A DNA stretch of 64,000 nucleotides from Brevibacillus daliensis (GTDB lineage: Bacteria; Bacillota; Bacilli; Brevibacillales; Brevibacillaceae). Shown one piece after another: positions 51,876-60,393 of this stretch. The stretch is taken from NCBI RefSeq assembly GCF_021245735.1, contig NZ_JAJISB010000006.1, forward strand, positions 1-64,000, in the 5' to 3' direction. Every line of letters starts with the position of its first letter. Position 1 is the stretch's first letter. Under the pieces are notes generated by a model that saw only the letters and a program-made list of their open reading frames with translations, made no database searches and was not told the DNA's origin. A program made the position numbers and the translations under genes.

Positions 51876-52331
51876 CTAAATTTGTAACTGTTTGATCTGT
51901 TGCTGTACATTTGCTGAAACCTGAAGCAAGAGCTCAATGATCAGCTTTTGTTTTTCTTCATCCATACCAGTAAGAGCATCACGTATGGTTTCCTGTTCAA
52001 TGGGAATTGTTCTTGCTGCTGTTTCTTGCCCTGCATGGGTAAGAAAGATGAGAAAAGCACGCCGATCTGTTTTACACATGCGTTTTTCTACCAATCCTTT
52101 TTTTATTAGGGCATCAAGTATACGAGTGGTAGTCGGCTGATCTTTACCAGTGCGCAGGGCAATCTCCTTCTGATTGATGCCATCTTCGAAATGTAACTGA
52201 TAAAGGATAGCAAACTGCTCAGTAGTAAGATCGTATTCACGTAAGCGATAGCTAAGCAAATGGACCAGTTTGCGGTAGGTATGACCTAAAAGGAATCCAA
52301 ACGAATCGCTAGCGGCTTGAGGTGGTTGCAA
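51876..52331 (-). CDS. MarR-family transcriptional regulator
   Basis: 151 residues with TTG at 52331, 6 bases after AAAGGAGA; the frame is open much further upstream but this start removes an unlikely hydrophobic extension. Winged helix with YRLREYDLTTEQFAILYQLH, KEIALRTGKDQPTTTRILDA (recognition helix) and KRMCKTDRRAFLIFLT (wing). It probably represses the downstream MFS gene and itself through the inverted repeats at 52371-52420. Confidence 0.88.
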   Translation of the reverse strand: MQPPQAASDSFGFLLGHTYRKLVHLLSYRLREYDLTTEQFAILYQLHFEDGINQKEIALRTGKDQPTTTRILDALIKKGLVEKRMCKTDRRAFLIFLTHAGQETAARTIPIEQETIRDALTGMDEEKQKLIIELLLQVSANVQQQIKQLQI

Positions 52332-52370
52332 TGTAGATTCTCCTTTGTATGTGAAAATTACAGCTATATA

Positions 52371-52420
52371 AATAGTTGTTACAACAATTATATGTACAAC
52401 AAGTTTGTTTTGTAAACAAA
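52371..52420. promoter_or_regulatory. Two inverted repeats in the marR / yolD divergent region
   Basis: AATAGTTGTTACAACAATTA (52371-52390) is palindromic with one or two mismatches, and TTTGTTT-TGT-AAACAAA (52404-52420) has perfect 7-bp arms. These have the size and position of MarR operators. The identity of the binding protein is inferred from adjacency only. Confidence 0.5.
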
Positions 52421-52453
52421 TGGAGTGTAATTGAGAAAAGAAGGAGCCAGAAT

Positions 52454-52804
52454 ATGAATCGAAACAAAACAACATCTAAGAAGGAAAATCTCTTCGCAGC
52501 AAGTCGGTTCGTGCTTCCCGAACATAGGGAAGTATATCTGCGAATGAAGGAGGCACAGACAAGATATCTACCTCCTGCTCTGGATGAAGAAGAGCGTGCC
52601 CAGATAAGTGAGATCATGTATCAAGGATTTATAGAAAAAAAACCAGTACTCATTCGTTACTATGATCGAGATGGTGAGCACGATCTAAAAGGAAAGCCTG
52701 TTCATTTTGATCCTGTAAGCCAACGCTTTAAGTTACAAGTAGCAGAGGGGAACACATGGCTAGATTGTACTGTTTTATTACGTGCAGAATTGCAAGACGA
52801 GTGA
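52454..52804 (+). CDS. YolD-like protein
   Basis: 116 residues from ATG 52454, with AAGGAG 7 bases upstream. It follows the YolD pattern (PF08863): FVLPEHREVYLRMKEAQ, PALDEEERAQISEIMYQGFI, KPVLIRYYDRDGEHDLKG and a C-terminal strand KLQVAEGNTWLDCT. YolD proteins typically accompany UvrX-type polymerases and are proposed UmuD-like partners. Here the gene is separated from uvrX by a MarR/MFS pair, suggesting an insertion or rearrangement. Confidence 0.8.
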   Translation: MNRNKTTSKKENLFAASRFVLPEHREVYLRMKEAQTRYLPPALDEEERAQISEIMYQGFIEKKPVLIRYYDRDGEHDLKGKPVHFDPVSQRFKLQVAEGNTWLDCTVLLRAELQDE

Positions 52805-53089
52805 ATAATGGAGAGAATCTCACTATAGATAAAAGAAAAAAGGGAAAAAGTAGTTGATTTGGACAATATAACAGCGATAAAAATCATTACGAAAACGAAA
52901 AAGTAAGCAGGGATGAAAAAAAAGCAGTGCAATAGAGATTCAGTGATCTATTTTCATGTAGCAAATGAAAATAAGTGATTTTCCGCATGAATTTGCCGTA
53001 AAATCAATTTTGCTTTGTGTACCAGTTTGGTTGTATTGTAAGTAGCGTGAGGTTTTGAAAGAAACCAAAGTGCACAAAGGGGATTGGAA

Positions 53090-53371
53090 ATGTTAGCACA
53101 AGAAATGGGCGTATTGCTTAATAAGCACGCAGAAATAATGGATGCCAAGCGTTGGGCAGATTTAATTGAGCAAATGGAGAAAAAAGGCTTGTATGTGGTG
53201 ATTGAGACAGATACGAATTGCCGTATCCTTAGTCCACTAGGTGGATTGATGCCCATGCCGTCTAAGAATCAGAAGGTAAGCATCATGACAGAAGAAGAAT
53301 TGATGGAAAGAGGTCTTGATAGAGGACACCACATTGTAACGAAACCAAAAAATGAGATGAGAATTGGATAA
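53090..53371 (+). CDS. Hypothetical small cytoplasmic protein
   Basis: 93 residues from ATG 53090 (AAAGGGG 8 bases upstream); TTG 53084 is a second possible start. Residues 1-45 look helical (LAQEMGVLLNKHAEIMDAKR), then VVIETDTNCRILSPLGGLMP and EEELMERGLDRGHHIVTKP. No family was recognised and no transmembrane segment is present. The region 52805-53089 before it holds only AT-rich sequence. Confidence 0.55.
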   Translation: MLAQEMGVLLNKHAEIMDAKRWADLIEQMEKKGLYVVIETDTNCRILSPLGGLMPMPSKNQKVSIMTEEELMERGLDRGHHIVTKPKNEMRIG

Positions 53372-53454
53372 AGAATGGGGTATACGACAAGAAGCATGAG
53401 AATTGCTTACGTATACCTCTTTTTGTTCATAATCATAATTATCCTGCCTACCAT

Positions 53455-53489
53455 AGTAAAAATCCCTCTTTGCTTATTATGCAAAGAGG
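53455..53489 (-). terminator. Terminator of the alarmone synthetase gene
   Basis: On the minus strand CCTCTTTGC (53489-53481) pairs with GCAAAGAGG (53473-53465), followed by GATTTTTAC. It lies 73 bases beyond the stop. Confidence 0.6.
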
Positions 53490-53561
53490 AATTACGCACA
53501 AATATAAACAGCTTTATTATGTGTATCGGTTGCGCAGCCACTCACTTTCAGATGGGAACAT

Positions 53562-54233
53562 TTATGAAGATAAAGCTCCTATCGTCTGTTTACGTCGAAG
53601 AAACTCATCGGAGAGCGTGGATTCCTCACGGCTAAGAATTTCTTCCCGAAGTTTGAGCATTTTTTGATCGAGCTGGTTAGCAGCCTGGGCAGCTTCCGTT
53701 AATTCTTGCAAAATGGAAGAAGGGACATGCTTGTCATACTTGTAAAACAAAATATGCTCTAGACTAGCCCAGAAATCCATAGCTAACGTACGGATTTGAA
53801 TCTCGGCATTAATCCACGTGACACCTTCATGAAGAACAAGAGGGACCTGAACAATAAGATGTAAGCTTTGGTAACCATTTGGCTTCGGATTAGCAATGTA
53901 GTCTTTCACCTCAATAATTCGTAAATCCTCACGATCTTTGAAATGAGAGGCAATTCGATAAATGTCTTCAACAAATGCGCAAACAATCCGCACACCTGCC
54001 ACGTCAAAAAGTTTGTCCCGAATGCTTTCAAGTGAAAGTGGAAACCCTTTTCGCTCTAGCTTAGCCAAAATGCTAGCGGGATCTTTGATTCTGGTCTTAA
54101 CATGTTCAATTGGAGTATATCCATCATCCATAGTCCACTCAGTGTTTAAAATCATGATTTTGGTTTCTAATTCTCGCAAGGCAAATTGATAGCGATAAGC
54201 CATGCTTTTCCACTGTTCCATATTGTTTAGCAT
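53562..54233 (-). CDS. ywaC: Small alarmone synthetase, RelP/YwaC type
   Basis: 223 residues. The synthetase domain has RIKDPASILAKLERKG, FDVAGVRIVCAFVEDIY, the catalytic strand KDYIANPKPNGYQSLHL and AEIQIRTLAMDFWASLEH (conserved Glu). There is no hydrolase, TGS or ACT domain, so it is a small alarmone synthetase. Similarity by eye is greater to YwaC (SasA/RelP) than to YjbM (RelQ), especially in YRYQFALRELETK and DLRIIEVKDYI. It makes (p)ppGpp or (p)ppApp from ATP and GDP/GTP. Such genes are usually induced by cell-wall or alkaline stress. Confidence 0.9.
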   Translation of the reverse strand: MLNNMEQWKSMAYRYQFALRELETKIMILNTEWTMDDGYTPIEHVKTRIKDPASILAKLERKGFPLSLESIRDKLFDVAGVRIVCAFVEDIYRIASHFKDREDLRIIEVKDYIANPKPNGYQSLHLIVQVPLVLHEGVTWINAEIQIRTLAMDFWASLEHILFYKYDKHVPSSILQELTEAAQAANQLDQKMLKLREEILSREESTLSDEFLRRKQTIGALSS

Positions 54234-54742
54234 TAGGTACGCTCCTCATAGGTCAGTTTCCTATACTTTTCTCTCTTCCTAAATTGTAAAAGAAAAATAT
54301 AGGAGAAATGTGGAATGAAGATGAAAGTTCACACAGATCATTCATAAACATCCATTTACACTTGGATTAGCTGTAAAAGGAAATGGTTTCCTGGATACGG
54401 TAAAAAGGAACGTCGCCAGTAAAAAGCAACGTTCAAAATAAGTGAAGATCGATTTGTGGTGATACTGGGAAGAAATAGGATAGGAACGGAGGGGTCACCT
54501 TTAATGGATCTCCCTACATATGTATAAACCAAAAGACTTATAAGCAAATCAAATTGATAAAAAGTCGAAATAGTAAAATTAGAATCAATAATCATATCTA
54601 AATCTAATTAGTTATTGGTTAACAATCTTTACTTCATTAGGGGAATTGCCGATACTAATAGAAGGAAGTTACTTCCTTGGAAGGGAAATGGTAAAATGAG
54701 GGTGCCTCTGCGGTGATGATGTTTTAGTAAAAAAGAGACCTA
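54234..54742. other. Intergenic stretch without a recognised gene
   Basis: About 500 bp. It holds AAGGAAGT-T-ACTTCCTT (54662-54678, perfect 8-bp arms). A minus-strand frame near 54356-54595 lacks a ribosome binding site and a family. The promoter of ywaC must lie at its left end. Nothing else is seen. Confidence 0.4.
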
Positions 54743-54754
54743 ACTTACGTAAGT
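54743..54754. promoter_or_regulatory. 12-bp palindrome ACTTACGTAAGT with adjacent -10
   Basis: A perfect palindrome sits just upstream of TATACT (near 54761) and 28 bases before the TTG start at 54783. This suggests an operator overlapping a promoter. Confidence 0.4.
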
Positions 54755-54782
54755 GATACTATACTGGGAGGAGAGTGATACT

Positions 54783-55457
54783 TTGTTGAACAAGGAACAG
54801 CATAAGCTGACTGTAGTAATGTGGGTAAGTATACTGTGTTACGCTGTACTTCGTTTACTTGTTTCGACTGGCGCCCCATTCATTCAAAGTACCTTTCAAA
54901 AGCTGAACATTCCCGTGTCGTATCTTACGTACATCCCCGATTATTTAATGGATGGAATCTTTCTAACTTTTTTTCTATTCATGATTATGCTTGTTCTCAT
55001 AAGGCGAGATGGAATGAAACAGCCGCATATCAGAGTCAGTTTCATTACTCCCATTGTTATATCTGTTACCCTACTGATACTCCAAACGTGTATGGCTACT
55101 GGAGTTTATGCTCTTGATTACATTAGTGGACGTAGCCACTGTAATTACAAATCAACCGTCGATGGCATGATTAATGGAAGCTGTCAGCTTTACATAAAGA
55201 ATAATGGAAATAAGGTCATTCAATTTGCTGTAGACGTGCCTACTTTGCAGGGCATGGAGCAAGAAAAAGTAAATGATGAGCCGATACGGGCAGAATACAT
55301 TATTCAGCCTCATTCCGAAGAGATATTTGAACTACCTTTTCAGGTTGGTCATCCAGTAGAAGGAAAAAAGAAGGGTATAAAGCAGTCTGAAGGTTCAGGC
55401 AAGATCCAGGTACCCCATATACTAATTGAGGCGGATGGGGAAGAACGATCTTTTTAG
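54783..55457 (+). CDS. Hypothetical membrane protein with extracytoplasmic domain
   Basis: About 224 residues from TTG 54783, with GGAGGAGAG upstream. Three hydrophobic segments (about 8-26, 47-70, 84-107) precede an extracellular domain of about 115 residues with two Cys (HCNYK and GSCQLYIKN), strands such as VIQFAVDVPTLQGM, and a C-terminal PHILIEADGEERSF. No family was recognised. Monocistronic, followed by a terminator. Confidence 0.55.
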   Translation: MLNKEQHKLTVVMWVSILCYAVLRLLVSTGAPFIQSTFQKLNIPVSYLTYIPDYLMDGIFLTFFLFMIMLVLIRRDGMKQPHIRVSFITPIVISVTLLILQTCMATGVYALDYISGRSHCNYKSTVDGMINGSCQLYIKNNGNKVIQFAVDVPTLQGMEQEKVNDEPIRAEYIIQPHSEEIFELPFQVGHPVEGKKKGIKQSEGSGKIQVPHILIEADGEERSF

Positions 55458-55539
55458 TTGGATTAGAATGTATAAACTTCGCAAAGTAACTTCATGATAC
55501 GCAAGAAAAACACGGATGACAATAATAAAGGAATTGAAA

Positions 55540-55574
55540 AAACAGCCCTTCCGCGCGCGTGGTAAAGGGCTGTT
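55540..55574. terminator. Terminator hairpin
   Basis: AAACAGCCCTT (55540-55550) pairs with AAGGGCTGTTT (55564-55574) around a GC-rich loop. It can serve the plus-strand membrane-protein gene and, more distantly, the minus-strand subtilase. Confidence 0.7.
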
Positions 55575-55683
55575 TCATGTGTTTGGGTGTAACAAGGTTG
55601 TACATTCATAGGGCATTTTTAAAATTCTCTCCTTCTAGTTGTAGTTGGTGTAAATAAAGTACTGATTGGAAATTGGAAGCTGA

Positions 55684-56883
55684 CTATTGTACTGCGTTGT
55701 AAACATTTACACGACCATTTAGGTAATCAGTACCCGTATCAGGTGTTTGATCAGCCGTAGACAGGACACGGTTTACAACTTGTTGGTTTGTGTAAGCAGT
55801 GTTTTTACCCCATGTGAGAGCAAGAACAGCAGAAACAATTGGTGTTGCCATGGAAGTACCATTTAGATTTTTGTATGAACTGCCAGTATAGGTAGAGTAA
55901 ATGTTTGTTCCAGGTGCAGCGATATCAACCCATGTTCCATAGTTGGAGAAGTAGGCAGTACCATCCGTTTCATTAGTAGCAGCTACAGCAACTACGTTAT
56001 TGTAAGCGGCTGGATAGCTGTAGGCAGAAGTACTGGAATTACCCGCAGCAGCTACAATGATTTTATTTTTGTTCCAAGCGTAGTTAATCGCATCTTGGAA
56101 GGACTGTTGATAAGATCCACCACCAAGTGACATGGATAAAACGTCTGCTCCATTATCCGTCGCCCAGATAACACCATTAATAATATCTGAGGTGTATCCA
56201 GAGCCTTGTTTGTTTAAGACTTTTACTGGAATGATTTTGGCAGTGGCATCTATGCCGCTAATTCCTATGCCGTTATCCCCGATTGCAGCAGAGATACCCG
56301 CGCAATGTGTACCGTGACCGTGATCATCATTTGCGCTTGTTACACCAGCGACAAAGCTTTTTCCAGGAAGCAAGCTATTTTGGAGATCGGGGTGATTGAG
56401 CTGCACTCCTGTATCGATAATGGCAATCTTTTTGGAGGAACCTTTAATGGTATCCCATGCTCCATAGGAATTAATCGTTTGGTGGTGCCATTGTTGGCTA
56501 AGTGAAGGATCATTTGGCGTGTAATCTACCGTGTAGATAAGGTTTAACTCTGCAGATTCAACGCTAGGATCATTTGCATACTTTTCTTTAAAATCTTTAG
56601 CCTTACCTTTTGGAACTTTTACCAATTGCCACTCTGACTTACCATTACCCAGTTGTTGAACCTGAGTTCCACCAAGTAGGGAATGAACTTCTGCTGTGTT
56701 AGAGATTCGGTACTCATCGTTTTTGAACTTGACCAAAATTTCATCCGGTTTGTACGAGCCCTCCTTCACCTCAAATTGTTCATCGGGTTGAGCCACGTCT
56801 TGATTCATTGTTGCAAAGACATTGGTTGGTAAAATGGTACCTAACATGAAGCTGGCGGACAAGATGGAAATGATCTTCTTCAT
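55684..56883 (-). CDS. Secreted subtilisin-like serine protease (thermitase type)
   Basis: 399 residues from ATG 56883 with AGGAAGGTG upstream (GTG 56892 also possible). Signal peptide to about residue 24, propeptide with YKPDEILVKFKND (about 40-120), then the mature protease beginning near YTPNDPSLSQQWHHQ. The catalytic triad is complete: Asp157 (IIDTGV), His190 (HGHGTHCAG) and Ser344 (GTSMATP), with the oxyanion Asn in AAAGNSS. It is an extracellular alkaline protease of the kind abundant in Brevibacillus. Single gene; terminator-like hairpin further downstream. Confidence 0.95.
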   Translation of the reverse strand: MKKIISILSASFMLGTILPTNVFATMNQDVAQPDEQFEVKEGSYKPDEILVKFKNDEYRISNTAEVHSLLGGTQVQQLGNGKSEWQLVKVPKGKAKDFKEKYANDPSVESAELNLIYTVDYTPNDPSLSQQWHHQTINSYGAWDTIKGSSKKIAIIDTGVQLNHPDLQNSLLPGKSFVAGVTSANDDHGHGTHCAGISAAIGDNGIGISGIDATAKIIPVKVLNKQGSGYTSDIINGVIWATDNGADVLSMSLGGGSYQQSFQDAINYAWNKNKIIVAAAGNSSTSAYSYPAAYNNVVAVAATNETDGTAYFSNYGTWVDIAAPGTNIYSTYTGSSYKNLNGTSMATPIVSAVLALTWGKNTAYTNQQVVNRVLSTADQTPDTGTDYLNGRVNVYNAVQ

Positions 56884-57210
56884 TTTTAACACCTTCCTCT
56901 TAATAAGTTTATTTGGTGCATGTTTAAATTATACAAAATTTACAAAAAATTACAATAATTATTTTATCGACATTTTATTTACCTTTTCATTAATTAATGT
57001 CGAAATGCGTATATTGGTAATAAAAGTAATAGCTTTCCAAGCACCTAGTTTTCAAAAGGTAGGAGAAGAGGCGCAGTAAAAATGCGTATTTATTCCAATT
57101 TAAATATTTACATAGCTTATCTTGGTAGGTAAAATGCAATATAGATAGGGTAGTATGTGAATTCTTGTTACAAATAAAGAAAAGATCAGGGGAAGACCCT
57201 AGATCGGTCC

Positions 57211-57289
57211 GCAGACGATTATATATAAAAAAATGTCTGCATACATATTTAAGAGACCTCCCTCAGTCATAGCACTACAGGGAGGTCTC
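57211..57289. other. Two stable hairpins ahead of the signalling operon
   Basis: GCAGAC (57211-57216) pairs with GTCTGC (57235-57240), and GAGACCTCCCT (57253-57263) pairs with AGGGAGGTCTC (57279-57289), a perfect 11-bp stem. Neither is followed by a clear U-run on the plus strand (CTTGTGCG). GACC-ctagatc-GGTC (57194-57208) forms a further small hairpin. This could be a leader controlling the downstream receiver and kinase genes or the end of an upstream RNA. No known riboswitch core was recognised. Confidence 0.4.
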
Positions 57290-57362
57290 CTTGTGCGTAG
57301 GGAAAGAATCCTTTACAACAATACCCAAATGGGAGAGTAGCGTGAGGAGTGGACCAAAAGAT

Positions 57363-57737
57363 ATGGCTAACATATTAATTGCAGATGATGAAGTGGCATT
57401 ACGTTTCTTACTGAGAGAAACCTTGGTAGATGAAGGATATGATGTAAGGGAAGCAAGCGATGGGCAAGAAGCAATAGAAAAACTGACTAACCACCAGTTT
57501 GACATTGTTATTCTCGATTATATGATGCCAGAAAAGACAGGAATCGAAGTATGTGAGTGGCTCAGAAAAAGTGATTCTATTAACCAGAATGCTCCTGTTA
57601 TTCTGCTTACAGCAAAAACACAGATGAAGGATCGTGAAAAAGCTAGCGAAGCGGGCATATCTACTTATATGGCGAAACCATTCAGTCCTTTTCAGCTATT
57701 AGATGAGATTGAACTATTATTGAATAGACAGAAATGA
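57363..57737 (+). CDS. Single-domain response regulator (REC)
   Basis: 124 residues from ATG 57363. A CheY-like receiver: acidic pocket ADDE (Asp8, Asp9), phosphoacceptor Asp52 (VILDYMMP), Thr in LLTAKTQ and Lys in AKPFSPF. There is no output domain. GTGAGGAGTGG lies somewhat far upstream. It precedes the histidine kinase by 16 bases and is probably its phosphorylation partner or a phosphate sink. Confidence 0.9.
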   Translation: MANILIADDEVALRFLLRETLVDEGYDVREASDGQEAIEKLTNHQFDIVILDYMMPEKTGIEVCEWLRKSDSINQNAPVILLTAKTQMKDREKASEAGISTYMAKPFSPFQLLDEIELLLNRQK

Positions 57738-57753
57738 AGAGTAGGTGTGCAGC

Positions 57754-60273
57754 ATGACGAAGAGAAGAGGCTTAGCAAGTCGGATAGCACTTTTGATTTT
57801 TGTAAGTTTACTGTTTTATTCTATCGTTGCTGCGTCAGCATATTTAGTCATTAATCAGCTGCAAAATACGCAGGACCAAGAGATTATTACATATGGCAAA
57901 ACGTTAAAAGAGATCGACCAACTGGAAAGTATCTATGATGAGCTAGTACTAAGTTTTCGTGGCTACATTGCGTTTGGTACAACTCATCAGCTAACGATTA
58001 TTGAGCAGGCGAAAATGGATTTTATCAATCAATTGAAAGAGCAAAAAGCGAAGACATCTCAGATACAGGAGTTTCAAAAGGAAAAACAGCAAGCGATAGC
58101 TGAGATTGAAGATTCCTGGAAAGCATATATGAAATGGGTTGAAGCTTGTATTCAGCTTAAAAAAGAAGGCAAGACGGAAGAGATCGAAACACTGCGAGTA
58201 CAAGTTGGCACAGAAGCATTAGGAAATATGAATGAGGATCTTGCTCGCTTATATCGATATTATGAAATACAGATGGATCAAGCTTATCAGGAGAGAGAAA
58301 CATATAATACTTGGGAATATGTTGTACCTGTATTTATCCTGTTGGGGCTTTTGATAACAGGGATCTTTTTAGTTCGATTCTTGCGTAGGGACGTCGTGAC
58401 CCCCATAGAAGAAATTGACAAAACAATGAAACAGATCAGTGCAGGTGAGTTTGCCTGGATTCCTGAAAACAAACGGGATGATGAGCTAGGAACATTGGTA
58501 AAAGGCATTAATCAAATGAGCAGTGAGTTAGAATTACGCCAACGGGAGCTAGAAGACAGCAACATTGAGTTGATTGCACAACGAGATATGTTGGAGACAC
58601 AGAACGAAGAGATCATGGCTCAGCAAATAGAGCAGGAGGAAACACTCTATAAGCTGACAAATCGTGAGCAAGAATTGGAATACATTACGAACTATCAGGA
58701 GAAGCTAGCTAGTTACTCTGATCTTGATAGCTTTCTTCATCAATCAGTAAGCTCTTTGTTGCGCGTCTTGCATTATGATGCAGCCATCGTTGGGCTTCGA
58801 AATACTGACGATGAAGACTTGGGGAATGTAGTATTTACGACGGGGTATAACAATTCACATTATCCACGTAGCGAACAAATACCAGGACTTGCAAAGCGAG
58901 CTATGACCGAAGGAGTAGAGCTAGTAAGAGTTCGGGCAGTAACAGAGGATGAAAAAGCCATTCATATGGAACTCTCCAAGGCATGTGATCGATATAATCC
59001 ATTGCAAAATGACAATAAGGAAGTTTTTGGATTCATGATCCTGACCAGCTATCACCAAGCGGAATATCAGGAGAGTAGAGATAGACTGGTCCGAGGCTTG
59101 GTAAAACAGTTTTCACTCGCCATGTATACGCAACTATTAAACGATGAACGGCGTAAACAGGCAGATGAATTGGTCAGATTAAATGAGACATTGAAAAAAG
59201 AACAGCAACATATTGAAGAACAACGTGACTTGATCAAACAAATTTTAAATGCTAATCATGAGGGAATGTTACTGTGTAATTCAGAAGGAATCATTATGTA
59301 TGCCAATCCACGCATGGAAAAGAATCTTAATGAATGCAATTTGATTGGTAGACATGTTACAGAGCTTTGGGTACAATTTTTTGACACGCCGAATCGAACT
59401 GAATCTGGTGCTCTTACCCAGCTTACCGAATACTTGCAGGGTGATAATGAGAATTTCATACAGCGGTTTACCTGGCAAGATGAAAATCAACAGAAGATTT
59501 ATTTTGAGGTATATGCAACGGTAGCAAGTAACGAAGGAGAAGAAAAAAGCGGCTATCTGTTTGTGTTCCGTGACCGAACGGAAGAAGAGAAGGTAGATGA
59601 AATGAAGAACGAAGTCATAAGCGTAGTCTCCCATGAGTTACGTACGCCACTCGCTACTGTACTTGGTTTTATGGAAATTTTATTGCACAGAGAGCTATCT
59701 CCTGAAAAACAGCAAAAGTATCTGGAAACGATTTATAAAGAGGGAAAGCGACTTTCCCAATTGCTAAACGATTTCCTTGACCTTCAGCGGATGCAGGTTG
59801 GTAAACAAGAATACCAGTTTTCAAAGGTGAATCTGCTAGAAATCCTTCATGATATCAGTGAACAATGGGAAACAGGTCATTCTCACAAGATTAAACTGAC
59901 TTACGATGAAGAATCGATATTTGTGGAAGCAGATGAAGGGCAATTATCTCAGGTATTTCATAATTTAATTAGCAATGCCGTGAAGTATTCTCCAGAAGCT
60001 GATCATATTGATGTGAATATAACGGCAGATGAAAAGATGGTACGCGTGGAGATTAAAGATTACGGACTAGGGATTCCAGCGGACATCGGTGAAAAGCTAT
60101 TTGATAAATTTTATCGGGTAGATAACAGTGACCGCAGACAGATTGGAGGAACGGGTCTGGGGCTTGCCATTGTAAAGGAGATTGTAGAAAGCCATAACGG
60201 TAGCATTTCATATCGTTCTATATTAGGACAAGGAAGCAGTTTTTATGTTATAGTACCAAGGATTAATTCATAA
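57754..60273 (+). CDS. Membrane sensor histidine kinase (HAMP-GAF-PAS-HisKA-HATPase)
   Basis: 839 residues from ATG 57754; GTG 57745 is an alternative. Two transmembrane segments (about 11-32 and 190-212) flank an extracellular helical domain of CHASE3-like type. Then come HAMP (212-265), a long coiled coil, a GAF-like domain (about 325-480), another coiled coil, a PAS domain (about 500-610) and the kinase core: His627 in VSHELRTPLA, N-box NLISNAVKYSP, G1 DYGLGIP and G2 GGTGLGLAIVKEI. It probably phosphorylates the adjacent receivers, including the Hpt/REC protein downstream. The signal is unknown. Confidence 0.92.
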   Translation: MTKRRGLASRIALLIFVSLLFYSIVAASAYLVINQLQNTQDQEIITYGKTLKEIDQLESIYDELVLSFRGYIAFGTTHQLTIIEQAKMDFINQLKEQKAKTSQIQEFQKEKQQAIAEIEDSWKAYMKWVEACIQLKKEGKTEEIETLRVQVGTEALGNMNEDLARLYRYYEIQMDQAYQERETYNTWEYVVPVFILLGLLITGIFLVRFLRRDVVTPIEEIDKTMKQISAGEFAWIPENKRDDELGTLVKGINQMSSELELRQRELEDSNIELIAQRDMLETQNEEIMAQQIEQEETLYKLTNREQELEYITNYQEKLASYSDLDSFLHQSVSSLLRVLHYDAAIVGLRNTDDEDLGNVVFTTGYNNSHYPRSEQIPGLAKRAMTEGVELVRVRAVTEDEKAIHMELSKACDRYNPLQNDNKEVFGFMILTSYHQAEYQESRDRLVRGLVKQFSLAMYTQLLNDERRKQADELVRLNETLKKEQQHIEEQRDLIKQILNANHEGMLLCNSEGIIMYANPRMEKNLNECNLIGRHVTELWVQFFDTPNRTESGALTQLTEYLQGDNENFIQRFTWQDENQQKIYFEVYATVASNEGEEKSGYLFVFRDRTEEEKVDEMKNEVISVVSHELRTPLATVLGFMEILLHRELSPEKQQKYLETIYKEGKRLSQLLNDFLDLQRMQVGKQEYQFSKVNLLEILHDISEQWETGHSHKIKLTYDEESIFVEADEGQLSQVFHNLISNAVKYSPEADHIDVNITADEKMVRVEIKDYGLGIPADIGEKLFDKFYRVDNSDRRQIGGTGLGLAIVKEIVESHNGSISYRSILGQGSSFYVIVPRINS

Positions 60274-60295
60274 GTAAGATGCAAATATCCTTTTG

Positions 60296-60325
60296 ATAAT
60301 AATAGATAATAATAGATAAGAATAG
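60296..60325. repeat. Three tandem 10-bp units
   Basis: ATAATAATAG occurs twice and ATAAGAATAG once, head to tail, in the gap between the histidine kinase and the Hpt-REC-GGDEF-REC gene. Confidence 0.7.
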
Positions 60326-60393
60326 TTACCTAATGTACATCAAGGCAATAGTTACGGTGTGGTTAGGAGTGAGGATGGAAGTGATATGACTCC

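Noticed and set aside
53375-53635. Plus-strand hydrophobic frame after the 93-residue hypothetical gene
   Set aside because: It crosses the ywaC terminator and coding end and has no ribosome binding site.
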